Shown: positions 36,631 through 45,702, counted from the first letter of the stretch. The stretch: 64,000 nucleotides of DNA from Alphaproteobacteria bacterium (GCA_025362975.1 JANYES010000005.1:1-64000); one strand, 5' to 3'. Made by a program: numbers and translations. The notes: a model not told the origin generated them from the letters alone.

Positions 36631-37481
36631 GCGATACCCCCCATGAATATATCATTAAAATCATAACCAGCTTTCGGCGGTAGTGCGATGCGCACGCGCC
36701 GTCCTTCGCCAAGCCAGCGCAAAGAAGCCAGTTCGGCGGCGCGTTGGCCGACACCATTGGCGTCATTGTCAGCGGCAATTATCACCTCTTGCGCCAGAGG
36801 CAAGGGCGGCAATATTAGTCGCTCCATGCCGCCAGCAGATAATGCTGCCCATGTTGGGATGTCGGTAGCTTGCATGATGGACATGCCGGTTTCGAGGCCC
36901 TCAACGATGGCTAGCTTTTTACCGGCTTTGGATAGGTGCGTTGCATGTCCACCTACGACGCCTAGCGTCATCTTTGCTGGTTTCACCGGAGCCTTGCTTT
37001 TTCCGTCAATCGAAAGGTAAGTACGATGTAGGGCTTGTACTTTTCCTGCAATATCAGTAACGACAGCCAGCATCACCGGCCAGTAAGTTTCCGTGCTCTT
37101 ATGAGGGTGTCGCGGTAAAAAACGCAATGACGCAGGAATTTCCGCTGTTATGCCGCGTGCGCGAAGATAGTGTTCAATGATGGTTCCGCCAGCGGGAAGG
37201 CTTGATTGCCAGAGCCGCAGGATATATTTCTGTAAGCTGGTGTCAGTAGATTTATGCGTGACAGGTCGGACATATTCATGGTTGTACACGCCGCCGTTTA
37301 TCGCGCTCAAAAGCTCGCCCTGCGAATCTGGCGAACACCCTGCATGGCAGTAGTACAACTGTCGCCCGTCCTTTTCGATGACGCTTAGGGCGTTTTTGTA
37401 TCCACAGCGAGGGCAATCTCTGATTAGGGTTTGGCGGGAACGGCGGAACTGGGTTGCGGCAGTATTTTGTACCATCATCAT
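36627..37481 (-). CDS. Toprim-domain primase
   Basis: The protein has 284 residues. An N-terminal zinc-binding region reads DCPRCGYKNALSVIEKDG..YYCHAGC. The C-terminal Toprim domain has LAIVEGLETGMSIM (Glu) and VIIAADNDANGVGQRAA (DxD), the metal-binding residues of DnaG-type primases. It should lay down RNA primers for element replication. It overlaps AlpA upstream and DUF3987 downstream by 4 bp each, forming one operon. Confidence 0.85.
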   Translation of the reverse strand: MMMVQNTAATQFRRSRQTLIRDCPRCGYKNALSVIEKDGRQLYYCHAGCSPDSQGELLSAINGGVYNHEYVRPVTHKSTDTSLQKYILRLWQSSLPAGGTIIEHYLRARGITAEIPASLRFLPRHPHKSTETYWPVMLAVVTDIAGKVQALHRTYLSIDGKSKAPVKPAKMTLGVVGGHATHLSKAGKKLAIVEGLETGMSIMQATDIPTWAALSAGGMERLILPPLPLAQEVIIAADNDANGVGQRAAELASLRWLGEGRRVRIALPPKAGYDFNDIFMGGIA

Positions 37482-37687
37482 GCCCCGTGCACTTCAAGCC
37501 ATTCTCGAATAGATTGCACTGGCCACGCGGTCACTCTCTCGGACAATTTCACAGGTTTAGGAAATTCACCGGATTTGACTTTGCGCCAAATAGTCGAGTT
37601 GGAAAATGGCACAATTTTTACTAATTGCGATTGGCGAATAAAGCCCGTTGCGGGCAGTTCGCCGTTAGTAGGAAGAGATACTTTCAT
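37478..37687 (-). CDS. AlpA-family regulator/excisionase
   Basis: The protein has 69 residues with the compact AlpA winged helix: FIRQSQLVKIVPFSNSTIWRKVKSGEFPKPVKLSERVTAWPVQSIREWL. In P4-like elements AlpA proteins activate excision or the primase operon. It is the first gene of the coupled minus-strand series, so a promoter is expected in the 120 bp before it. Confidence 0.88.
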   Translation of the reverse strand: MKVSLPTNGELPATGFIRQSQLVKIVPFSNSTIWRKVKSGEFPKPVKLSERVTAWPVQSIREWLEVHGA

Positions 37688-37809
37688 GCTGGGTCACTCC
37701 ATGTAATTAACCATTATAGCTTTACATGAACTGAAAAATGCAGCGGTGTGAACGCGGGGAAAATTACCCGTGTTCACGAAGCAAGGGTGATAGCGGCTTT
37801 GCGGCGGTT

Positions 37810-38409
37810 CTATGCTTTGTAGGATTTCTTCTTGTTAGGCCGGGACGGCATTTTTCCCAAACAAATATCTAAAAAATCGTGTCGTGCTTCTTTTATTTCT
37901 TTTTGCGACGTTTTGTCATACAGGGCATTTTTATCAAAAAAATTAGTCAGTGCTGCTTTAACGCTGTCGTGCACATCTTTTTCGTGTCGATTTTGAGCGC
38001 CGCCGTGGCTTTTTCCAGCTTTTTTTAATTGTTCTATACCAAGCTGGGCATTCATTGCCAGATAGGTAAGGCCGCTCCATAGCTCGCCATTTTGACAACC
38101 TAAAAGCGCGGCTGCTCGCATACTAATTGTATTTTGATGCAACTTATCTGCCAGTTCGGTCGTAAGTTTGTCGATTGCTTCCAATTCAACACGAACACTG
38201 GCAGACGTCGGTTGATTGCGTAACCGCCGGAGCCAGTTAAAATAGAACGTCAACTCACGATTTAATTTCCTGATTATCGTCTTTTGTGCGTCAACCGGTT
38301 GTTCCCAATACCCCAAGTGGTTCACGATTTCTTGTTGTTCCTGTTTATTAAACCTGACCGGAATCCGATAAATATCCGGCTGTGATTTTGGTTTTGTAGC
38401 TGTACCCAT
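37810..38409 (-). CDS. Hypothetical element-2 protein next to the integrase
   Basis: The protein has 199 residues, is basic and mostly helical (LNRELTFYFNWLRRLRNQPTS, EAIDKLTTELADKLHQN), and ends in a Lys-rich tail. No signal peptide, membrane helix or recognised family. It begins 1 bp after the integrase stop, so it is probably cotranslated with the integrase. Confidence 0.55.
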   Translation of the reverse strand: MGTATKPKSQPDIYRIPVRFNKQEQQEIVNHLGYWEQPVDAQKTIIRKLNRELTFYFNWLRRLRNQPTSASVRVELEAIDKLTTELADKLHQNTISMRAAALLGCQNGELWSGLTYLAMNAQLGIEQLKKAGKSHGGAQNRHEKDVHDSVKAALTNFFDKNALYDKTSQKEIKEARHDFLDICLGKMPSRPNKKKSYKA

Positions 38410-38410
38410 A

Positions 38411-39658
38411 TTACCTCACATTCTGCCGTATAGGGATTATTTTCCAGTTTTCCCCGGCTTCGCAGGTCAAAATGAAATCCGTCCATAATTCCAAGGCAGC
38501 GCGGCGTTCAGTCATGTAGTCGTGCTGGTCATAAACTGCAACCAGTCCGCCAAGTGAGTGATTTAGGCAGCGTTCGGCAATGATGATGTTGACACCCAGC
38601 GCCGCAAGATGGCTCCGCGCTGTCGAGCGCAAATCGTGCGGAGTGAAACGGCGGCACTTATCGCCGAGGGCGTCACACAGTTTATTCAGCATAGAATTAA
38701 GCGAATGCTGGTTTAAATGAATATCCGCGCCATATTTCTCTATCCGGCGCGCTTGCCGTGCCGGTAGCACATAGCGCGAACCGTAAGCAAAGGGCTGCAA
38801 CGCCGTGAACCAGCCAATCACCGCTGGCGTCAAAGGCACGGTGAACCCTTTGCCAGTTTTGGAGTTCTGGTCAGGAATAAACCACTCAGCCGTTTTAAAA
38901 TCTATATGCGCCCATTCCGCTTTTATCAGTTCGCCGATACGGACGCACGTTGCCAGCAGGATTTTGACCGACAACGCATTTTGCTCGCCGATAGTGTGTA
39001 CGGCTGGCAATATCTCCCGCAATTCCTCGGCGGTGAGTTTGAGTCGCTGGCGTTTCGGCTCCGCCTTGCCGATAATCGCCGACACGGAAATCACCGCGCA
39101 GGGATTAGCAATAACAACATGCCGCGCCACGGCGTGCTTAAAGATTTCTGAAATGGCGGTAAACACCAGTTCCGCTACGCTTTTTGAACGTCCACCCACG
39201 CTCTCGATTATCGCCACTACGTCGGCAGTGGATACATCGCGGGCCGCCAGTCCGCTCAGTTTAGGCAGGATGATACGCTCAATATGCGAGCGACGTTGAT
39301 ATATGGTGTTAGCGGCGAGGTGCGGGAATTTCTTTTCCATATAATCGGCAGCGAGTTTCCGAAAACTCATAGCGGCGGCGGTTTCCACCTTTGTCCGGCG
39401 TTTTTCACGCGCCACATCAAAGCCGCCCTGAATCTTAGCGCGGGCGTCCGTTGCCGCCTTTCGGGCGTTGGCAAGGGATATATCCTGATACCTGCCTATC
39501 GTGAGTTCACGGGGCCTACCGCCGAAACGATAACGCAGCACCCAGCTTGCCAATCCCTTCGCCGATAACGTGAAGGTCAGCCCGCCCCCGTCGGATTTTG
39601 CGACCGGTTTTCCTATTTTTATCCATGTACGAATCTGTATGTCGGTCAGCTTGTTCAT
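38411..39658 (-). CDS. Tyrosine-type integrase of element 2 (P4-like)
   Basis: The protein has 415 residues with an N-terminal DUF4102 arm-binding domain (LSAKGLASWVLRYRFGGRPRELTIGRY), a core-binding domain and a catalytic domain. Catalytic residues are visible: Arg in LLATCVRIGELIKAEW, HDLRSTARSHLA, His in CLNHSLGG and Tyr in AVYDQHDY. It lies at the right end of the element, 176 bp from the crossover. TGTGTAGCTAGA and TCTAGCTACACA, an inverted pair, sit just before its ATG and may allow self-regulation. Confidence 0.92.
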   Translation of the reverse strand: MNKLTDIQIRTWIKIGKPVAKSDGGGLTFTLSAKGLASWVLRYRFGGRPRELTIGRYQDISLANARKAATDARAKIQGGFDVAREKRRTKVETAAAMSFRKLAADYMEKKFPHLAANTIYQRRSHIERIILPKLSGLAARDVSTADVVAIIESVGGRSKSVAELVFTAISEIFKHAVARHVVIANPCAVISVSAIIGKAEPKRQRLKLTAEELREILPAVHTIGEQNALSVKILLATCVRIGELIKAEWAHIDFKTAEWFIPDQNSKTGKGFTVPLTPAVIGWFTALQPFAYGSRYVLPARQARRIEKYGADIHLNQHSLNSMLNKLCDALGDKCRRFTPHDLRSTARSHLAALGVNIIIAERCLNHSLGGLVAVYDQHDYMTERRAALELWTDFILTCEAGENWKIIPIRQNVR

Positions 39659-39669
39659 ACGCCCCCCAA

Positions 39670-39708
39670 TGTGTAGCTAGAGCCTCTGGCTACACGTCTA
39701 GCTACACA
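39670..39708. repeat. Right arm repeat and inverted repeat before the element-2 integrase
   Basis: TGTGTAGCTAGA (39,670-39,681) and TCTAGCTACACA (39,697-39,708) are exact inverted copies 15 bp apart, placed 12 bp before the integrase start. The right half lies within the 21-bp sequence shared with the left end at 31,891. It probably serves both as integrase arm site and as an operator. Confidence 0.6.
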
Positions 39709-39833
39709 CGTTATACAGGATGCAGGGGCACGTTGTGAAGTGCTATAAAATGATAAAGTAAGGAAATCTGCGTTATTGACGATATTTATGACACGATATA
39801 AAATGCCAGAAAATGCCAATTACAATTACACTC

Positions 39834-39956
39834 GGCAACGTTGCCGATGGTGAAGAATTCCTTCTTCCCGATGAGACGTCCGATCAGCGTGGGGGTTGCC
39901 CACACGAATTTGAGGCCGTGTTTCGTAACCGACCTGGTGATGAAAACAACCATCAT
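39834..39956 (-). pseudogene. N-terminal part of the host gene split by element 2
   Basis: Starting at ATG 39956 after AAAGGGAACT, the minus strand encodes 41 residues (MMVVFITRSVTKHGLKFVW...EFFTIGNVA) and then leaves the host frame at GGCAA 39,834-39,838. The C-terminal 57 residues are at 31,653-31,826. An inverted TCGCAC/GTGCGA pair about 30 bp upstream may belong to its promoter. The family is not recognised, and both pieces are presumably non-functional now. Confidence 0.65.
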
Positions 39957-40167
39957 AGTTCCCTTTCGAGGAACATAGAAAATCGCACTTTAAGTAGTAT
40001 ATTGGTGTGCGACTGACCAAAGCGAAGAGCCGTTAGTACGACTCGTAAGCGTCATCTGAAAACTTCAAATAAAACTGAACATGCCGATTATGCCATACCA
40101 ATAGGTATGATTCAAGCCCAGATCGTTACAATTATTATGTCGCCGTTACAGCCGCTTGAATGAATCG

Positions 40168-41901
40168 CTACAGTTTCAGCAATTCAACCTTACCTGGCAG
40201 CATGCGGCTATGCGGGAAGATCACGCGCACCGTCGTGCCTTCGCCGACCTTGGACGTCAGCAGCAGCTTGCCCTCGTGCAGCTCGGCATACATCTTACAC
40301 AGCGGCAAACCAAGTCCCGTTCCCTCATGGCTCTTCGAGCGATGCACCTGCCCGAACACAGACAGCGCCTTCGATATATCGCCTTCGGCAATTCCGATGC
40401 CCGTATCGGCCACGATCAGCGTCATGTTATCATGCGTGTCCATGCGCACGGCCAGCGTAATGGTGCCGTTTTCCGGCGTGAATTTCACCGAGTTGGATAG
40501 CAGGTTGATCAGGATTTGGCGGATTTTGCGCTTGTCGCCCCACAGAATCGGCAGGTTCGATTCCACCGCCATCACCAGATGGATATTCTTCGTCTTGATT
40601 TTGCCGCTCATGATGCGCGCCGATTCATTGACGATTTCCGACACGTCGACTTTTTCCTCGATCAATTCCAGCTTGCCAGCGTCCCCTTTGGAGAATTCAA
40701 GAATGTCGCTGATAAGTTGCAGCAGATGCGACCCGCACAGATTGATATCGTGGATACGTTCTTTCTGTTTAGCATTCAGCGGCCCGAAATACCCCGAATT
40801 GATCATCTCCGAGAACCCGATAATCGCGTTCAGCGGCGTGCGCAACTCGTGGCTCATGTTAGCTAAAAATTCCGACTTCGCCTGACTGGCTAAAATCGCC
40901 GCCGCTTCCGATTCTTCAACGCGGATAATCTGCTTCGCCAGTGTCACCGAAAAGAACGACAGCACCGAACCCGAAATCGTAAACAGCGCCAGGAAAATAA
41001 TATCCTTGAAGCGCGACTGGCGCCAGCTCGCGAGGAAGTCTTCCTCATCTTCCACCACCGACACCGCGATGGGCATGTTCTTCAGGCGCTTCACAGAAAC
41101 GATCTTGAGGCTGCCGTCATTGACAGTTTCGCTTTTTTCTTCAGCACCCGTTTTCGGCTGGCTTGCCAGCCAGCGTTTCGACAGCGTTTCATTATCCGGG
41201 CTCGCATACGGACCGGAAACAAGCACCGTGCCGTCCGGCAACATCATCGACATGAAGCGCTGGTTGCCCGACGCGATGGAGCTGTAGAAGTCGGTAAAGA
41301 AATCCGGATTGATCGCCGCCACCACGATGCCACCGAACTCGCCGTTGAGTTTGTTATACCGGCGCGACATGATGATCAGCGAATTGTTATCTTCGGTGTA
41401 GTGCTTACCGATGAACACGAACGTGTCGTCCGCTTCGCGCATATGTTCGAATAATTGCTGGCCGACCAGCGTCTTGTGATAATCCAGCCAGTGGTCGTAG
41501 CCGCGCTTGTGTGCTGCCACCGCTACCGAACCGCTTTCATCGATCAGCGCGAGTGCGACGATCTGCGGCGTTTCATTAAGCCAGATTTTGAAATTCTGCT
41601 CGGTGTATTCCGGCAGGTTGTTGCCGAACAGCGAATTGAAATACTGGCGCTCGATGGCGCGGCGAAGCGACAGATCGACGCCAAGGAAAGTCAGCTCCGC
41701 GTTTTCAGCGAGGATGTGCGTCAGGCGCAGCGCCTTTTCGTCGCCTTCGGCCACGGCCTGCTTGTACGCATGGGCGCCCTGGTAGGCGACGATGGAGCAA
41801 AAAAGGACCATGATCAGCGCTGAGAAACCGATCAGGTATCTGACACGCTGCGAACTGGATCGTCCTTGCACGGATTTTATCATTGGGCTCAATTTATCCA
41901 A
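40168..41901 (-). CDS. Membrane sensor histidine kinase with periplasmic Cache-like domain
   Basis: The protein has 577 residues. Membrane helices at about 22-41 and 300-322 enclose a 255-residue periplasmic sensor of the dCache type (IDESGSVAVAAHKRGYDHWLD, FVFIGKHYTEDNNSL). The cytoplasmic part has HisKA with the phosphorylated His351 in FLANMSHELRTPLNAI and an ATPase domain with NLLSNSVKF (N box), DTGIGIAEGD (G1) and GTGLGLPLCK (G2). No receiver is fused and no response regulator gene adjoins, so the partner is encoded elsewhere. The ligand is unknown. Confidence 0.9.
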   Translation of the reverse strand: MDKLSPMIKSVQGRSSSQRVRYLIGFSALIMVLFCSIVAYQGAHAYKQAVAEGDEKALRLTHILAENAELTFLGVDLSLRRAIERQYFNSLFGNNLPEYTEQNFKIWLNETPQIVALALIDESGSVAVAAHKRGYDHWLDYHKTLVGQQLFEHMREADDTFVFIGKHYTEDNNSLIIMSRRYNKLNGEFGGIVVAAINPDFFTDFYSSIASGNQRFMSMMLPDGTVLVSGPYASPDNETLSKRWLASQPKTGAEEKSETVNDGSLKIVSVKRLKNMPIAVSVVEDEEDFLASWRQSRFKDIIFLALFTISGSVLSFFSVTLAKQIIRVEESEAAAILASQAKSEFLANMSHELRTPLNAIIGFSEMINSGYFGPLNAKQKERIHDINLCGSHLLQLISDILEFSKGDAGKLELIEEKVDVSEIVNESARIMSGKIKTKNIHLVMAVESNLPILWGDKRKIRQILINLLSNSVKFTPENGTITLAVRMDTHDNMTLIVADTGIGIAEGDISKALSVFGQVHRSKSHEGTGLGLPLCKMYAELHEGKLLLTSKVGEGTTVRVIFPHSRMLPGKVELLKL

Positions 41902-42189
41902 AGTGGCGGCCCCTCTATAATGGGGGGCACTAAATATTTACCATCATTATCTGATTTGGTTAAGATAGGGTGATAATATTAACAATATTTAGTTAATATC
42001 AGCATTTATTTGTCATACGAACGATTTGAACGCCGCGCCCTTGCTGGTTTTTTGCCCCAGCGCCCTATTGATTAACGCTTGTTTTTGTCCTCCTCATTCC
42101 CATACTCCGCCCTAACGTGCGGGACAACAGGAGTTTCCTAGCTTCCAGAGGGCCTGTGGAAAACTTTTTGGATTTGCCCATCCTAGCTG

Positions 42190-42218
42190 TTGACAAAGGC
42201 CCGTGAATCACCTAGATT
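42190..42218 (+). promoter_or_regulatory. Sigma-70 type promoter for rplU-rpmA
   Basis: TTGACA (42,190-42,195), a 17-bp spacer and TAGATT (42,213-42,218), about 80 bp before the rplU start. It is the only strong promoter in the 396-bp gap downstream of the histidine kinase start; the rest of that gap shows nothing recognisable. Confidence 0.75.
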
Positions 42219-42297
42219 GCACATCCTTCTGAAAATAATACTTTTATTAGTATTGAATTTCAAGAACTTAACTCATTAGAGCGCATAGGATTCAGTC

Positions 42298-42597
42298 ATG
42301 TTTGCAGTGATTCGTACTGGCGGTAAGCAGTACAAAGTATCGAGCGGCGATGTTATTGCCGTCGAAAAACTCGAAGGCGCACAAGGCGATAAAGTCGAAA
42401 TCGGCGAAGTGCTGATGATCGATAGTAAGCTGGGCGCACCCCTGCTCAACGGCGCCAAGGTGCTTGCAGAAATCGTACGTCAGTTTCGTGATGAAAAAGT
42501 CATCATCTTCAAGAAACGCCGTCGTCACAACTATCGTCGTAAAAAAGGTCATCGCCAATATTTGACCGAAATCAAAATAACGGATATCAAGGCATAA
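42298..42597 (+). CDS. rplU: Ribosomal protein bL21
   Basis: The 99-residue protein is full length, starting [20 protein letters not shown] with the conserved C-terminal [16 protein letters not shown] 23S-rRNA-binding stretch. It is a large-subunit component next to rpmA in the usual order and probably cotranscribed from the promoter at 42,190. Confidence 0.97.
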   Translation: MFAVIRTGGKQYKVSSGDVIAVEKLEGAQGDKVEIGEVLMIDSKLGAPLLNGAKVLAEIVRQFRDEKVIIFKKRRRHNYRRKKGHRQYLTEIKITDIKA

Positions 42598-42606
42598 GAG
42601 AGTAGC

Positions 42607-42864
42607 ATGGCACATAAAAAAGCAGGCGGCAGTTCGCGCAACGGCCGTAATTCAGCAGGCCGCAGGCTTGGCGTGAAAATCTTCGGTGGCCAGGAAGTTA
42701 TTTCCGGCAACATCATCGTGCGTCAGCGCGGCACCAAGTTCCATCCCGGCACTGGCGTGGACATCGGCCTCGACCACACGATCTTTGCCGTCATCCCGGG
42801 CCGCGTAGAATTCCAGAGAAAAGCCAACGGCAAGACTTTCATCTCGGTCGTCAACGCCGCATAA
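42607..42864 (+). CDS. rpmA: Ribosomal protein bL27
   Basis: The 85-residue protein starts [20 protein letters not shown], the flexible N-terminus that reaches the peptidyl-transferase centre, followed by [21 protein letters not shown]. There is no cleavable N-terminal extension as in Firmicutes. It lies 9 bp after rplU and is followed by a strong terminator. Confidence 0.97.
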   Translation: MAHKKAGGSSRNGRNSAGRRLGVKIFGGQEVISGNIIVRQRGTKFHPGTGVDIGLDHTIFAVIPGRVEFQRKANGKTFISVVNAA

Positions 42865-42883
42865 GCGTTTCGCATCCCATACC

Positions 42884-42915
42884 AAAAAGGGCAGCCCTCA
42901 CCGGCTGCCCTTTTT
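42884..42915 (+). terminator. Rho-independent terminator after rpmA
   Basis: AAAAAGGGCAGCC and GGCTGCCCTTTTT form a perfect stem with a 6-nt loop and T-tail, 19 bp after the rpmA stop. Confidence 0.93.
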
Positions 42916-43622
42916 ATTTCGGCGAATTGCCACCGCGCTACATCGCGAAGGCTGGGTGTGTCTCAGCCGACACTACGACACGTTCCACAAATCGAATTGC
43001 CACCCCCCGCTGCATAGCGGGGTTCGGGCTTGTGTTAGCAGACAGCATTAATGCGTGCTGGCACCTTGCCCTAAATTGACTCTTGCTGACTTTCCAAGCT
43101 GACGTTAGCATAAACTAAGCGGCTAAAAAACAAGGAGAAAAATGCAAATGTCAATAAATGTCAAGAGAACGCAAGCCAATCAGCCCCCATTACCCCCGAA
43201 AAACAGTCAAACAGCCATCCAACCGCTTAACATTGAATATTTTTTCTTAAAAGCGGGTAAAAAACAAGCGGTGACAAACGACCCCCGGCGGGGCAACTAT
43301 TGACTAAACGGGCAATTGGTTCATCGCTGTGGTCACAATCGGTTCAATCCGAATCTTGCACCAAGAATTTCATGCGGCACTTCTCTTTGGCCGGCCTTCT
43401 GCCCCACGCTTACCAACGGCAGCGATTTAAAAATCGGCGCCGAAGCAGCTATCGTCACGAGTATGAACCCGGCGAAGGCCTGAACGCAAGGAACACATCT
43501 GCAAGTCTACGGCTTACGGGCCATCAGACCAGGTGGTACGTTTGGAGGGTTTCGCCTGACCGCCTGCACTACCTTGTGACTACGCGTGTGGGCTAGGGCG
43601 TTATCTTGCGATGATTGGCTGC
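42916..43622. other. 707-bp stretch without a confident gene
   Basis: It contains two CGAATTGCCACC words about 65 bp apart (near 42,924 and 42,992), a perfect hairpin CCCCGCT-GCAT-AGCGGGG near 43,006-43,023, and a possible 53-codon ORF at 43,142. The ORF-track frame at 43,300-43,596 has no ribosome site and unconvincing composition. No RNA gene is recognised. Confidence 0.45.
43142..43303 (+). CDS. Possible 53-residue peptide
   Basis: The frame starts at ATG 43142 with AAGGAGAAAA immediately upstream, which is the only reason to list it. The peptide (MQMSINVKRTQANQPPLPPK..., ending PRRGNY) is basic and Pro/Gln-rich with no known family. Too short for the ORF track. It may be spurious. Confidence 0.25.
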   Translation: MQMSINVKRTQANQPPLPPKNSQTAIQPLNIEYFFLKAGKKQAVTNDPRRGNY

Positions 43623-44864
43623 TTACTTCGCCGCATCTGTTTTGGCCGTCGTAACATGGCTGCCGCCGGATAGTGTCATCGCGCTGGCGGTCACCACCTG
43701 TTCGCCGCTATGCACGCCTTCGCCGATCACGGCGTCGCCGTCTTGCGTCATGGTGACGGTCACGAAGCGTTTTTCCACTTTCTTCGTGTCCGGCTTATAC
43801 ACATAGACCCACGGTTTCAGCGATTCATCCTCCGACTTCGCATCCGGATAATGCACCGACGTCGCTGGCACTACCGTGGCGCTTTTAAGCGACGAGGCCA
43901 GTAACCTAATACGCATCGAAGCGCCGGGCCACAGCACGCGCTTATGGTTCGGGAACGAGGCCTTCAAGTGCACCTGCCCGGTCATGGCATCGACCTGGCT
44001 ATCAACCGTCGCCAGCGTGCCTTCATCCAGCACCGCCTGATTATCGGTATCCACCGCCAGCACCGGAATCGGCTCCTTTTTAGCCAAGCGGTTCGCGAAC
44101 GGACGCAGCGATTTTTCCGGCAGGCTGAACACCGCACTCACCGGCTCCATTTGGGTCACGACCACGATGCCATTGGCATCGGCCGCATGCACCATATTGC
44201 CCGCGTCGACCTGACGGATGCCCGTGCGCCCGTCGATCGGCGAGGTGAGTGTCGTGCGGCTCAGTTGTGTTTTAAACGTTTCGATGGTCACGTCATCGGC
44301 TTTGATGGTGGTTTCGAACTGGTGCAGCTGCGAACGCGTTTCATCGATGGCGCGCTGGTCGCGCTTGCCTTTGGCGCTCGCCAGCTTAATCAACGTAGCT
44401 TTGATCTTCGCCAGCATCGCCTGATCCTGGTTCAAATTGACGACGGCTTCATCGTATTGCATCTGGTAATTGCGCGGGTCGAGCCGTGCGAGCACGTCGC
44501 CGGCCTTCACGTCCTGTCCTTCGCGGAACAGTATCTCGCTCAGCTGCCCGTCCATCTGCACGTGCACGTTGACGGTCTGCCCGGCCTGCACCATCGCATT
44601 CGTATCCAGATACACCGGAATGTCACGCGCCTCTACCGGGGCAACTGATACCGGAATATAGTTGATCGTATGATCGCTAAACGCCCACACCATTGCCGTC
44701 GTCGCTGCCAGATACATCGCGAAGCGGCGGATGCGCCCGCGTTTGCGCGGCAGCTCGCGCCACACCCCGCCAGCCATGTCGAAGCGGCGTTTGCTGAACG
44801 ACGAAGGGGTGCCGACCGCGCTGTCGGCGCGGTACGATGAGTAGAGCGATGCCTGAAGCGTCAC
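43623..44864 (-). CDS. Periplasmic adaptor (membrane-fusion protein) of an RND-type efflux system
   Basis: The protein has 413 residues with one N-terminal membrane helix (about 47-64). The lipoyl-type half motifs (VHVQMDGQLSEILFREGQDVKAGDVLARLDP and LTSPIDGRTGIRQVDAGNMV) flank a coiled hairpin; beta-barrel and membrane-proximal domains follow. This is the MdtA/AcrA family, which couples an inner-membrane pump to the outer-membrane channel. Neither a pump nor a TolC gene adjoins, so the partners are encoded elsewhere. Its ATG overlaps the stop of the upstream small periplasmic gene. Confidence 0.87.
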   Translation of the reverse strand: MTLQASLYSSYRADSAVGTPSSFSKRRFDMAGGVWRELPRKRGRIRRFAMYLAATTAMVWAFSDHTINYIPVSVAPVEARDIPVYLDTNAMVQAGQTVNVHVQMDGQLSEILFREGQDVKAGDVLARLDPRNYQMQYDEAVVNLNQDQAMLAKIKATLIKLASAKGKRDQRAIDETRSQLHQFETTIKADDVTIETFKTQLSRTTLTSPIDGRTGIRQVDAGNMVHAADANGIVVVTQMEPVSAVFSLPEKSLRPFANRLAKKEPIPVLAVDTDNQAVLDEGTLATVDSQVDAMTGQVHLKASFPNHKRVLWPGASMRIRLLASSLKSATVVPATSVHYPDAKSEDESLKPWVYVYKPDTKKVEKRFVTVTMTQDGDAVIGEGVHSGEQVVTASAMTLSGGSHVTTAKTDAAK

Positions 44865-45268
44865 GGCTGTTTATGGCGGTTATCGTTGCGGGTTTTGATC
44901 AGGATTTTGCGTTCATCCTGCTTCAGCTTTTCCACCACTGACACATACGCCGCATTCATTTTCGTGCGCACCTGCGAATACAGCCCGTCGAGTTCCGCCT
45001 GCTTGGCAAGGAAAGCAGCTTTATCGAATTTTTCCGCCGTCATGATGGCGTCGGATTCGTCATGCGCTTTATGAATTTTATCGCGCAAATCTTTGTTGCT
45101 GTCGGAGGCGGCTTTGAGCGTGTCGTTATACAGCTTGGCTTTATCTGGCGACAGCGTCGCGGCTTCAGCGGAAATCTGCGCTTTTTCCCTCGATTCGGCG
45201 AACGCAACACTGGCAAGCATGGTGCTCGCAAGCAGGGTCGCGGTGATCAGCGTTTTAGTGAGTTTCAT
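44861..45268 (-). CDS. Small periplasmic helical protein (Spy/CnrR-like)
   Basis: The protein has 135 residues with a signal peptide (cleavage near AFA/ES, residue 24). The mature part is a charged, helical hairpin-like sequence (LSPDKAKLYNDTLKAASDSNKDLRDKI, LAKQAELDGLYSQVRTKMNAAY), reminiscent of periplasmic chaperones or metal sensors of the Spy/CpxP/CnrR group, although no clear LTxxQ motif is seen. It is translationally coupled to the efflux adaptor and probably senses or buffers envelope stress. Confidence 0.65.
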   Translation of the reverse strand: MKLTKTLITATLLASTMLASVAFAESREKAQISAEAATLSPDKAKLYNDTLKAASDSNKDLRDKIHKAHDESDAIMTAEKFDKAAFLAKQAELDGLYSQVRTKMNAAYVSVVEKLKQDERKILIKTRNDNRHKQP

Positions 45269-45463
45269 GCCATTCTCCCTGATAGTATAACTGGTTATAT
45301 TGGCGGAATCGTTTCTTACCTACTATATTTAGTAGTTCTATGCCCTATCGTTGTATTCCAATGGCGGTTTAATTCAATGGTTTTTTTACGACCGTTTCGC
45401 GCGCCCCAATTACGAATATCTGGACATCATTTGAAGGTCTGCTATAAACCCCTTCGATTCTAT

Positions 45464-45539
45464 AGGGGTGTAGCTCAGCTGGTAGAGCGGCGGTCTCCAA
45501 AACCGTAGGCCGCAGGTTCGAATCCTGTCGCCCCTGCCA
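45464..45539 (+). tRNA. trnW: tRNA-Trp (CCA anticodon)
   Basis: A full cloverleaf: acceptor AGGGGTG with CGCCCCT, D arm GCTCAGCTGGTAGAGC, anticodon arm CGGTCTCCAAAACCG with anticodon CCA, T arm GCAGG-TTCGAAT-CCTGT, discriminator G and encoded CCA. Its 3' end is the attachment site of element 3; a degenerate copy lies at 55,084. The tRNA itself is intact. Confidence 0.96.
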
Positions 45540-45653
45540 TTTCTAAGTCCGGCAATGTCCGGTACAATCCATAAAGTATAGAGATTAGCACGTTTATAGC
45601 TGTTTATATGGCCAGTAATGTCCATGACGTATTATTGACATCCGGGGGTAATT

Positions 45654-45672
45654 AGGGGTAAATGTGGGGGTA
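45654..45672 (+). repeat. Left arm-type repeat of element 3
   Basis: AGGGGTAAATGTGGGGGTA matches 55,007-55,025 in 17 of 19 positions in the same orientation; a further GGGGGTAA lies 9 bp to its left. It lies between the tRNA and the integrase start, as expected for integrase arm sites. Confidence 0.6.
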
Positions 45673-45702
45673 GCTTTAAAAACCATTAGCGGAGTTACCC
45701 CC

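Larger units (their letters stand above)
31827..39838 (-). mobile_element. Integrative element 2 (satellite-like), inserted in a small host gene
   Basis: The ends are set by a 5-bp GGCAA present at both junctions; removing the insert rejoins a host frame without a break. Related 21-bp sequences lie 60 bp inside the left end (31,891) and 126 bp inside the right end (39,688). The integrase at 38,411-39,658 faces inward from the right end. The other minus-strand genes form a tightly overlapping series, AlpA, Toprim primase, DUF3987, a small protein, DUF5681 and a hypothetical, with one plus-strand nuclease gene as cargo at the far end. The gene set resembles P4-type phage satellites; no capsid or conjugation genes are present. 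Confidence 0.75.

Noticed and set aside
43300-43596. 98-residue ORF after rpmA
   Set aside because: No ribosome site, a non-ATG start and low-quality composition; likely chance frame in an intergenic stretch.
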